Of a stretch of 64,000 nucleotides of DNA, positions 57,268-64,000 are shown one piece after another. Every line of letters starts with the position of its first letter. Positions within the stretch are counted from its first letter, which is position 1. Source of the stretch: Streptomyces smyrnaeus (GTDB taxonomy: Bacteria > Actinomycetota > Actinomycetes > Streptomycetales > Streptomycetaceae); the NCBI RefSeq assembly GCF_017676345.1, contig NZ_JAFFZM010000005.1, positions 186,001 through 250,000 on the forward strand. The letters run 5' to 3'. The position numbers and the translations under genes are program-made. The notes below the pieces were generated by a model. That model did no database searches. It was not told the origin of the DNA and saw only the letters and a list, made by a program, of their open reading frames with translations.

Positions 57268-57294
57268 GGAACTTGTGACCGACCCTCGTACGTA
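57268..57294 (+). promoter_or_regulatory. candidate GGAAC-N18-CGTA promoter of the Ter biosynthetic operon
   Basis: GGAAC (57268-57272) is 18 bases before CGTA (57291-57294); CGTACGTACG is itself palindromic. The same GGAAC-N18-CGTN arrangement precedes terD copy 1. It lies 119 bases before the aldolase ATG in the divergent region. Confidence 0.35.
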
Positions 57295-57412
57295 CGATGA
57301 GCAGCCACGCGGCACCACGGCGGCCCCGGCAGGACCACCGCCACCGCGCGAGCCACCAGGTACGCCATGGCAGCCAAGAAGGACGGCAGGACGGCGGGAC
57401 GGGGGACTTTCC

Positions 57413-58591
57413 ATGCGGCATTTCAGGCAGCTGACGCCTGAGCGCCGAAGCGCGCTCTTCCACCGTGAGCCGATCGAGTTCACATCCGACGCACCGGCGA
57501 GCACGCTCGCCGTCGCGCTCGGCGCCACTCTCTACAGCCCCGCCACCAGGCCCGCGCTCGCCGACGACGTGCTGAAACAGGCGGCGCGCGGCGTCGTGTC
57601 CATGGTGCTGTGCCTGGAGGACTCGATAGCCGACGCCGAGGTGCCCGCCGCCGAGGACAACCTGGTGCGGCAGCTGTGCGAGCTGGCCGACCGGATTCCC
57701 GACCGCGTCGCGGAGGACGAGCTGCCGCTGCTGTTCGTCCGGGTGCGGGAGTCCGGACAGATCACCGCCCTGGTGCGCAGGCTGGGCGCGGCCGTGCGGC
57801 TGCTGTCGGGCTTCGTACTGCCCAAGTTCACCGAGGACCACTCGGTGCCGTTCCTGGAGGCGCTCACCGAGGCGGAGGCGGCCTGCGGGCGTCGGCTGTT
57901 CGCGATGCCCGTCCTGGAGTCGCCCGAGTTGCTGCACCGGGAGACCCGCACGCAGGCCCTGACCGGCATCTCCCGCACCCTGGACAAGTACCGCGACCGG
58001 GTCCTCGCGCTGCGGCTGGGTGTCACCGACTTCTGCGCCGCCTACGGGCTGCGGCGTACGCCGGAGATGACCGCGTACGACGTGCAGATCGTCGCCTCGG
58101 TCATCGCGGACGTGGTGAATGTGCTGGGCCGGGCCGACGGCACCGGGTTCACGGTGACCGGGCCGGTGTGGGAATATTTCCGGCCGCAGGAGAGGATGTT
58201 CAAGCCGCAACTACGGCAGAGCCCGTTCCTGAGCAGCCGGGCCGAGGACGTACGCGCCGCGCTGATCGAGCACGACCTCGACGGTCTGCTGCGCGAGATC
58301 GAGCTCGACCGGGCCAACGGTCTGCTGGGCAAGACCTGCATCCACCCCTCACACGTGGCACCGGTGCACGCGCTGTCGATCGTCAGCCACGAGGAGTTCT
58401 GCGACGCGACCGATGTGCTGCGCCCCGAGCGCGGCGGAGGCGGAGTGTTGCGCTCCGCGTACACGAACAAGATGAACGAGGTGAAGCCGCACCGTGCCTG
58501 GGCCGAGCGCACACTGCTGCGCGGCGAGGTCTTCGGGGTGGCGCGCGAGGGCGTGAGCTTCGTCGAACTGCTGGCGGCGGGAGTCAAGTGA
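57413..58591 (+). CDS. HpcH/HpaI (CitE-like) aldolase/lyase of the Ter biosynthetic module
   Basis: The 392-residue protein belongs to the citrate-lyase-beta-like TIM barrel family: LGATLYSPATRPAL, VLCLEDSIADAEV, PLLFVRVRESGQI, VLPKFTEDH, AMPVLESPELLH, LRLGVTDFCAAYGLRRT and LLGKTCIHPSHV. Metal-binding Glu/Asp positions are present (ED in LEDS, the Glu of LESP, Asp in GVTDF). ATG 57413 lacks a strong ribosome site. It is coupled by GTGA overlap to the phosphoribosyltransferase fusion, the gene order described for the Ter-linked nucleoside-like metabolite pathway. It likely makes or cleaves a short carbon-carbon-bonded acid. Confidence 0.92.
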   Translation: MRHFRQLTPERRSALFHREPIEFTSDAPASTLAVALGATLYSPATRPALADDVLKQAARGVVSMVLCLEDSIADAEVPAAEDNLVRQLCELADRIPDRVAEDELPLLFVRVRESGQITALVRRLGAAVRLLSGFVLPKFTEDHSVPFLEALTEAEAACGRRLFAMPVLESPELLHRETRTQALTGISRTLDKYRDRVLALRLGVTDFCAAYGLRRTPEMTAYDVQIVASVIADVVNVLGRADGTGFTVTGPVWEYFRPQERMFKPQLRQSPFLSSRAEDVRAALIEHDLDGLLREIELDRANGLLGKTCIHPSHVAPVHALSIVSHEEFCDATDVLRPERGGGGVLRSAYTNKMNEVKPHRAWAERTLLRGEVFGVAREGVSFVELLAAGVK

Positions 58592-61185
58592 ACGGAAACG
58601 TACGGGATGCCGGGCCCCTCGCGGCCCTGGGACCGGGGACCGCACCCGATCAGGGCGCCGGAGCCGAGGTGTGGCCGGGCAGCTGGGTGACCCGACGGCT
58701 CGGAGTGCGGCTGGAGGGCGAGGGGCTGCGGGACCTGCTGGGGCTCGCACTGCGGCGCAACCCCAAGCGGGCCCACCTGCTGGTCTCCACCGTGCTGGGC
58801 AAGCACGTACCGCAGCGTCCGACAGTGGTGCTCGGCGCGGGTTGCCGTCTGGGCAAGCGGGTACGTGAGCTGCTCGGCCCCGAGCGGGCGGCCCGCTCCG
58901 TGGTGCTCGGTTTCGCCGAGACGGCCACGGGCCTCGGACTCACTGTCGCGCACAGCATGGGCAGCCGTACGAGCGCGCTGCACTCGACGCGGCGCCGGGT
59001 GCCGGGTGTACAGCAGTACGGCGGTTTCGAGGAGGAGCACAGCCACGCCACCTCACATCTGCTGCTGCCCCAGGACCCTGGTGTGCTGCGCACGGACGGG
59101 CCGCTGGTACTGGTGGACGACGAGCTGTCCACCGGCCGGACCGTACGCAATACCATCGCCGCACTGCACGCCGTCCATCCGCGCGACCGGTACGTGGTGG
59201 CAGCGCTGGTCGACACCCGCAGCGACGGCGATGCGGCCTCGCTGGAGAAGTTCGCCGCCGACCTGGGCGCCCGCGTCGATGTGGTGGCCCTGGCCGCCGG
59301 ACGGGTGAGGCTGCCCGCCGATGTGCTGGAGCAGGGCCGGGGACTGGTCGAGAAGTACGGCAGCGACCCGGCAGCCGCGCGTGCGACAGCTGCCCGGTCC
59401 GCGGCTCCCCGGGGAACCGTGCGGCGGGTGGACCTCGGTTGGCCGCAGGGGCTGCCCGACGGCGGGCGGCACGGTTTCGGACCGCGCGAGCAGATACGGC
59501 TGGAGGCCGCGCTGCCGGGCATGGCCGAGCGGGTGCTGTCCGGTCTGGGCCTCGCCGCCGGAGCGGACGCCCCCGCCCACACCCGTGCGGACACCCTCGC
59601 CGGCACCCGTGCGGACGCCCCTGCGGGAGCCCCGGCAGACGCTTCGCCGGGGGAGGTGCCGCGCGTGCTGGTCCTCGGCAACGAGGAGCTGATGTACGCG
59701 CCGCTGCTGCTCGCGTTCGAGATGGAGAAGCGCACCAAGGGCCGTGCGGAGATCCGCTTCTCCACGACGACCCGTTCGCCCGTCCTCCCCGTCGACGACC
59801 CGGGCTACGCGATACGCACAGCGCTGTCCTTCCCGGCGCACGACATGCCCCAAGACGCGTCCCGGGCCGAGCGCTACGCCTACAACATCGCGGGCCAGGG
59901 CTTCGACGCCGTCGTCGCTGTCGTGGACAGCCAGGGCGACACCCCCGAACTGCACGCCCCCGGCGGCCTGCTGGACCAGCTCGCCGGATGTGCGCCCACG
60001 GTGCTGCTGTCCGTCGTCCCGGCATACGTTCCCGACCCGGCCGGGCCGAACCCGCCCGCGCCGCTGCGTGGCCCCGCCTTCTCCTCGTACGCGCCCGAGG
60101 ACGTGGCCTGGCTGCTGCGCGACCTGTCCGACGTCGAGCTGGAGGCGCCCACCGAGGAGCGGGAGGAGGCCATCCAGGCGGGCGGCGCGCACTACGCCGA
60201 ATCGCTGCCCGTCGAGTACCAGCCGTCCCCGGAGTACCAGCAGCTCTTCCACGACGCGTTGGAGTCAGCGGCCGAGCGCCTCGCCCGTGCGGTCGGCACC
60301 GTCACCGAGACGGTGCTCGCCGAGCGCGGCCCGCGTCCCGTGCTCGTCTCACTGGCCCGGGCCGGCACGCCCGTCGGGGTACTGATGCGCCGTTGGGCGC
60401 GGTACGCGCACGGTTCGGACCTGCCGCATTACGCCGTCTCGATCGTGCGGGGCCGCGGGATCGACACCAATGCGCTGGCCCACCTCGCCGCCCACCACGA
60501 CCCGGCCGACGTCGTGTTCGTGGACGGCTGGACCGGCAAGGGCGCCATCACCCGCGAGCTGGCCCAGGCGCTCGCCGCGCACCCGCGCTTCCACCCGGAG
60601 CTGGCCGTCCTCGCCGACCCGGGCTCCTGCGTGCGCACCTTCGGCACCCGCGAGGACTTCCTCATCCCCTCCGCCTGCCTCAACTCCACCGTCTCCGGGC
60701 TGATATCCCGCACCGTGCTCCGTGCCGACCTGGTGGGCCCGCACGACTTCCACGGCGCCAAGTTCTACCGCGAGCTGGCGGACAGCGACCTGTCGCGGCA
60801 CTTCGTGGACGCGGTGGCCGCCCGCTTCCCCGCCGTCCGCGAGGGTGCCGCCCGGGACGCCGCGGCTCTGGCGGGGGCGGACCGGACACCTACCTGGGCG
60901 GGCTGGCGCGCGGTCGAGGACATCAGCGAGGCGTACGGCATCGGCGATGTGAACCTCATCAAGCCCGGGGTCGGCGAGACCACCCGTGTGCTGCTGCGCC
61001 GCGTCCCCTGGCGCATCCTGGCCCGACGCGGCGCGGGCGCCGACCTCGACCACGTACGGCTGCTCGCCGCGCAGCGCGGTGTCCCCGTCGAGGAGACCGA
61101 CGAGCTGCCCTACAGCTGCGTCGGCATCGTCCACCCCCGCTACACGCGCGGCGCGACCGGCGCCGACGGAAAGGCCGCACAGTGA
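58588..61185 (+). CDS. phosphoribosyltransferase-TRSP-StiP-PELOTA fusion of the Ter module
   Basis: The 865-residue protein has four visible regions. Residues 60-245 are an orotate-type phosphoribosyltransferase with the PRPP loop VLVDDELSTGRT (175-186). Residues 300-510 are the TRSP region, with its eponymous TTTRSP at 393-398. Residues 515-760 match the StiP/DUF2983 segment (VSLARAGTPVGVLMRRW, VVFVDGWTGKGAITREL, LADPGSCVRTFGTREDFLIPSACLNSTVSGL). Residues 775-850 look like the PELOTA RNA-binding domain (GETTRVLLRRVPWRILARRG..RGVPVEETDELPYSCVGIV). The module is thought to build a nucleoside-like metabolite from PRPP. An RADAPAG-type low-complexity linker divides the first two parts. It overlaps both neighbours by four bases. 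Confidence 0.92.
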   Translation: MNGNVRDAGPLAALGPGTAPDQGAGAEVWPGSWVTRRLGVRLEGEGLRDLLGLALRRNPKRAHLLVSTVLGKHVPQRPTVVLGAGCRLGKRVRELLGPERAARSVVLGFAETATGLGLTVAHSMGSRTSALHSTRRRVPGVQQYGGFEEEHSHATSHLLLPQDPGVLRTDGPLVLVDDELSTGRTVRNTIAALHAVHPRDRYVVAALVDTRSDGDAASLEKFAADLGARVDVVALAAGRVRLPADVLEQGRGLVEKYGSDPAAARATAARSAAPRGTVRRVDLGWPQGLPDGGRHGFGPREQIRLEAALPGMAERVLSGLGLAAGADAPAHTRADTLAGTRADAPAGAPADASPGEVPRVLVLGNEELMYAPLLLAFEMEKRTKGRAEIRFSTTTRSPVLPVDDPGYAIRTALSFPAHDMPQDASRAERYAYNIAGQGFDAVVAVVDSQGDTPELHAPGGLLDQLAGCAPTVLLSVVPAYVPDPAGPNPPAPLRGPAFSSYAPEDVAWLLRDLSDVELEAPTEEREEAIQAGGAHYAESLPVEYQPSPEYQQLFHDALESAAERLARAVGTVTETVLAERGPRPVLVSLARAGTPVGVLMRRWARYAHGSDLPHYAVSIVRGRGIDTNALAHLAAHHDPADVVFVDGWTGKGAITRELAQALAAHPRFHPELAVLADPGSCVRTFGTREDFLIPSACLNSTVSGLISRTVLRADLVGPHDFHGAKFYRELADSDLSRHFVDAVAARFPAVREGAARDAAALAGADRTPTWAGWRAVEDISEAYGIGDVNLIKPGVGETTRVLLRRVPWRILARRGAGADLDHVRLLAAQRGVPVEETDELPYSCVGIVHPRYTRGATGADGKAAQ

Positions 61186-62015
61186 CGCCCACCGTCGCCG
61201 GGTCCGGCCCGGCGGGAGGCACCCTGGTCGCCAGCGACCTGGACCGCACGCTGATCTACTCGGCCGCGGCGCTGGAGCTGACCATGCCCGACCCCGAGGC
61301 GCCCCGGCTGCTGTGCGTGGAGATGTACGAGCACCGACCGCTGTCCTATCTGACGGAGCAGGCCGCCGGGCTGCTGGCCGCGCTGTGCGAGCGTGCGGTC
61401 TTCGTGCCGGCGACCACCCGCACCCCCGAGCAGTACCGCCGTATCCGGCTGCCCGGCCCGCCGCCCCGCTACGCGGTGTGCGCCAACGGCGGCCATCTGC
61501 TGGTCGACGGCGAGAGCGACCCCGAGTGGCGGGAGCGGGTGCGCGAGCGGCTGACCGGGTGCGCCCCACTCGCTCAGGTCCGCGACCACATGCTGGGCCG
61601 GGCGCGCCCCGAGTGGCTGCTCAAGGAGCGGGTCGCGGACGGCCTGTTCGCCTACCTGGTGGTCGAGCGGGCGCTGCTGCCCGACACCTGGGTCAAGGAG
61701 CTGGCTGCCTGGGCGGGCCCCCAGGGCTGGAGCGTCTCCCTCCAGGGCCGCAAGATCTACGCCGTGCCCCATCCGCTCACCAAGAGCGCCGCCGTGGCCG
61801 AGGTGGCCCGCCGGGCGGGCACGGAGCGGATCTTCGCGGCCGGTGACTCCCTGCTCGACGCCGATCTGCTGCGCGCCGCCGATGTCGCCTGGCGTCCGGC
61901 TCACGGCGAGCTCGCCGACAGCGGCTGGCAGCTGCCGCACCTACAGGTGCTGCCGGAGCGCGGCGTGCTGGCGGGCGAGACGATTCTGCGCCGGATGAGC
62001 TCCGCGCTGAGCTGA
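61182..62015 (+). CDS. HAD-superfamily phosphatase of the Ter module
   Basis: The 277-residue protein has HAD motif I VASDLDRTLIYS (nucleophile Asp), a Cof/MPGP-like cap, the lysine/GD motif ALTKSAAV-like HPLTKSAAVAEVARRAG, and motif IV FAAGDSLLDADLL. It therefore dephosphorylates a small metabolite, presumably the phosphoribosylated product of the preceding gene. GTG 61182 overlaps that gene's stop (GTGA). The third and last gene of the operon, it has no clear terminator. The position agrees with a pathway order of aldol step, PRPP transfer, dephosphorylation. Confidence 0.92.
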   Translation: MTPTVAGSGPAGGTLVASDLDRTLIYSAAALELTMPDPEAPRLLCVEMYEHRPLSYLTEQAAGLLAALCERAVFVPATTRTPEQYRRIRLPGPPPRYAVCANGGHLLVDGESDPEWRERVRERLTGCAPLAQVRDHMLGRARPEWLLKERVADGLFAYLVVERALLPDTWVKELAAWAGPQGWSVSLQGRKIYAVPHPLTKSAAVAEVARRAGTERIFAAGDSLLDADLLRAADVAWRPAHGELADSGWQLPHLQVLPERGVLAGETILRRMSSALS

Positions 62016-62053
62016 CGGAGCCGGACCGCCCATCGGGTGCGGCCCGTGAGGGG

Positions 62054-62779
62054 TCAGCCGTCGTCCCGCTGCTGCTCGCCCGGGTCGTCGCCCCCCGCAC
62101 CGGCGCCTGCCGCGCCGGACGGCCCGCCTCGCCCGCTCTCCCCGCCGTGCGCGCTCTCCGTGCCCCCGTACAGCGAGGCCCTGCGGCGCAGTTCCTCGCC
62201 GCGTAGGCGAGCACGAGTCCGCTGTTCGCGCAGATCCCGGGCGCGCCGGGCGCCCTCGACCTCGCCCGGGTGACGCTGCTGCCAGTACGGGTTGTCGTGC
62301 GGCAGCGCGCTGCCCACTCTCCCGTACATCCCGAAGACCAGCAGCAGCAGTCCGACGGCAAAGCTGAACAGCACGTTCTGCAGCTCGAAGGCGAGCACGT
62401 TGAACCGCGTCTCCAGCAGCGCGAGATTGACGAACCCGCTCAGCAGGAACAGCACACCGAAGGTGATGTTGAGACTGGAGGCGAAGTTGCCGCCCCGCAC
62501 CATGCCCAAGAAGAGCAGCAGCCCGACGACGACGGACAGGACGCTCAGCGCGCCGTTGGTGTTCAGACCCCCCACCCGGTCGCCCCCGATGTCGAAGAAG
62601 CCGATGTTGTTCGTGAGCCCCAGAGCGCCGAAGGCGGTCAGGATCACCCCCACCAGCCCGGCGCCCACCCGGTAGACGCGGCTCAGCTTGTGGTGCACCG
62701 GCATGTGCTCGTCCAGGACGCGCCGCCCTCGCGGCAGGATGCGGCGGTGGCGGAACGTACGGGTGGGGGACGCAGCCAC
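62054..62779 (-). CDS. DUF4383-domain membrane protein
   Basis: The start is GTG 62779 behind GAGGAGG; the ORF continues upstream but without coding support. The 241-residue protein has the four-helix DUF4383 core (LSRVYRVGAGLVGVILTAFGALGLTNNIGFFDIGGDRVGGLNTNGALSVLSVVVGLLLFLGMVRGGN, GVLFLLSGFVNLALLET, NVLFSFAVGLLLLVFGMYGRV). A basic Arg-rich amphipathic tail and Gly/Glu-rich end follow. The family is common in streptomycetes with no known function. It is convergent to the HAD gene, so it is not in the Ter operon. Confidence 0.88.
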   Translation of the reverse strand: MAASPTRTFRHRRILPRGRRVLDEHMPVHHKLSRVYRVGAGLVGVILTAFGALGLTNNIGFFDIGGDRVGGLNTNGALSVLSVVVGLLLFLGMVRGGNFASSLNITFGVLFLLSGFVNLALLETRFNVLAFELQNVLFSFAVGLLLLVFGMYGRVGSALPHDNPYWQQRHPGEVEGARRARDLREQRTRARLRGEELRRRASLYGGTESAHGGESGRGGPSGAAGAGAGGDDPGEQQRDDG

Positions 62780-62982
62780 GGGGGCCTCCTCGGGACGGCT
62801 GAGGCGCTCAGCTTCCCCTTCCAGCATCCGCCCGAGGCGCCCGCACCTCAACAGCGACGCTCCGTGACGGCTGCACCAGCTGTTCCAGCGGCTCCAGCTG
62901 CTCGGGCTGATTCCGTCGCACCGGGCGCGCCCGGCGAGCCCCACCGTCCCGCCCGGCCCGCCGACAGACGGCCACCGGGGCC

Positions 62983-64000
62983 TCAGTGCCCGGCCGCGCG
63001 CTCCTGGCGGATCTGCTCGACCACCTGCTGCACCGTCTCCTTGACCGCGTCCAGCTCGGTGAGCAGGTGCCAGTAGTCCGGGTGGCGGCCGGTGAGCGAG
63101 GCGACCGCGCGATCCACCCGCTCCACCGCGTTGTCCAGCGGCTGCGCATGCCGCGGGTCAGGGGTGGAGCGTCCGGCCATCGCGAGCCGCTGTGCGTCGC
63201 GGATCGCGAACCGGGTGCGCTCGACCTCCTTGCTGTGGTCGAAGGAGACCTCGTTGAGCCGCTGCAGCCGCTCTCCGGCGGCCTTGACCGCCTCGTCCGT
63301 GGTGTTCAGCAGCGCCCGCACCGTCGACAGCAGGGCTGTGGCGTCCGGCCAGCGCTGCTCCTCACGCGCGGTGCGGGCCTCCCGCAGCTTCTCGTCCGCC
63401 TGCCGCGCCGAGCGCTCGGCCTGCTGCGGCACCTGCTGGAGGTCCTGCCAGCACGCCGCGCTGAAGCGGCGCCGCAGTTCGCTGAGGACGGGCTCCACCT
63501 GCTGGGCCCTGTTCTGCAGCGCCTCGGTGCGGGTACGCAGCGAGGCCAGCCGCTTGTCGATGTCGGCCGCCTTCTGCGGCAGCCCCTCGGCCTGCGCGCG
63601 GAGTGCCTCGGCCTCCCGTACCACCTGGTCGGCGCGGTGGATGGTCTCCTGCACGCCGTGGGTGCCCGCACCCTCGTTGAGCTTGGTCAGCTCCGGCGAG
63701 AGCGCCGCCAGCCGTGCCGCGAGGTCGTCCGCCTTCAGCCCTTGTGCCCGTACGGCGTCCAGCGCGTTGCTGGCGGCCAGCAGCGCCTGCCGGGCCCGCT
63801 CCACGGCGGGTGCCAGACGGGCGAGCTGGTTCTCCGCGCGGGTCAGCTGCGGGCCGAGACTCTGCGCGAACCGGTCCAGCTCCCCCTTGACCCGCTCCAG
63901 CTCGCCGCGCGCCCGGTCCAGCTCGGTACGGGCGCGGGAGGCGGCAGCGGTGTCCAGGTCGTCCCGGTCGAGGTCGTGGGAGTCGACGGCGGTGATGTAG
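62983..64000 (-). CDS. large coiled-coil protein, 5' end outside window
   Basis: Frame is open from the right edge to a TGA at 62983, giving 338 visible codons. Heptad repeats rich in Leu, Ala, Arg and Glu cover almost all of it (ARTELDRARGELERVKGELDRF, ENQLARLAPAVERARQALLA, QKAADIDKRLASLRTRTEAL). A conserved-looking segment SFDHSKEVERTRFAIRDAQRLAMAGRSTPDPRHAQPLDNAVERVDRAVASLTGRHPDYWHL closes it. Coiled-coil proteins accompany TerD genes in several actinobacteria and may act as scaffolds, but this link is by position only. An internal GTG at 63804 is not the start. Confidence 0.8.
   Translation of the reverse strand, partial: YITAVDSHDLDRDDLDTAAASRARTELDRARGELERVKGELDRFAQSLGPQLTRAENQLARLAPAVERARQALLAASNALDAVRAQGLKADDLAARLAALSPELTKLNEGAGTHGVQETIHRADQVVREAEALRAQAEGLPQKAADIDKRLASLRTRTEALQNRAQQVEPVLSELRRRFSAACWQDLQQVPQQAERSARQADEKLREARTAREEQRWPDATALLSTVRALLNTTDEAVKAAGERLQRLNEVSFDHSKEVERTRFAIRDAQRLAMAGRSTPDPRHAQPLDNAVERVDRAVASLTGRHPDYWHLLTELDAVKETVQQVVEQIRQERAAGH

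Overview
The window is chromosomal DNA of a Streptomyces-type actinomycete. GC content is very high, GTG starts are frequent, many genes overlap by ATGA or GTGA, and the content is typical of the genus: a FasR-fabD-fabH-acpP-fabF fatty-acid locus, homodimeric aceE, Ku with a LigD-type polymerase, DUF1023 hydrolases, DUF4429/SHOCT, DUF4383 and a terD block. I see no insertion sequence, integrase, prophage, CRISPR array or rRNA.

Layout. 1-6.6 kb: edge-truncated ABC exporter, an FGGY sugar kinase whose usual catalytic Asp reads as Gln, a tandem pair of secreted 178-residue four-cysteine proteins, a Clp-N-domain protein with its own small HTH regulator, and tRNA-Met(CAT) plus tRNA-Asn(GTT). 6.6-8.9 kb: divergent NHEJ pair (LigD-like polymerase and Ku with a lysine/alanine tail), then tandem repeats. 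8.8-19.95 kb: an eight-gene, almost fully overlapping minus-strand operon for envelope glycan or lipid work (GT4, methyltransferase, AftD-like arabinofuranosyltransferase, condensation-fold acyltransferase, methyltransferase, DMT transporter, Trm112-like protein, FkbM methyltransferase), preceded by a 636-bp repeat-rich GT-skewed gap and a DUF3068 gene. 21.9-29.8 kb: PucR regulator, cupin/TetR pair, MarR with a quinone-oxidoreductase-like enzyme and Ohr, SGNH hydrolase, DUF3145 and a beta-hydroxyacid dehydrogenase-like enzyme. 29.9-34.9 kb: type II fatty-acid synthesis operon with its regulator. 35-45 kb: pirin, beta-lactamase-fold hydrolase, MerR, acyltransferase-3, two DUF1023 hydrolases flanking a two-component system and a DUF4429-SHOCT gene. 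44.5-47.6 kb: TetR/MFS efflux pair and a secreted I36-like protein. 47.7-52 kb: aceE, DUF3052 and an AhpE-like peroxiredoxin. 52-64 kb: tellurite/stress (Ter) island.

How it works together. The Ter island combines two canonical TerD proteins, a DUF475 TerC-like membrane protein, a TerA/TerD-like protein and a TerD protein with a long Pro-rich tail. Divergent from the last is a three-gene biosynthetic operon: a CitE-like aldolase, an 865-residue fusion of phosphoribosyltransferase, TRSP, StiP-like and PELOTA-like regions, and a HAD phosphatase. This matches the nucleoside-like-metabolite module proposed for Ter systems; its product is unknown and it is the most interesting system here. Similar GGAAC-N18-CGTN elements precede the first terD and the biosynthetic operon, so shared ECF-sigma control is possible.

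Several regulatory genes (HTH, MarR, MerR) and a serine hydrolase have a -10-like hexamer ending six bases before the start codon and no good Shine-Dalgarno, suggesting leaderless mRNAs. Operator-like palindromes lie in most regulator/target gaps.
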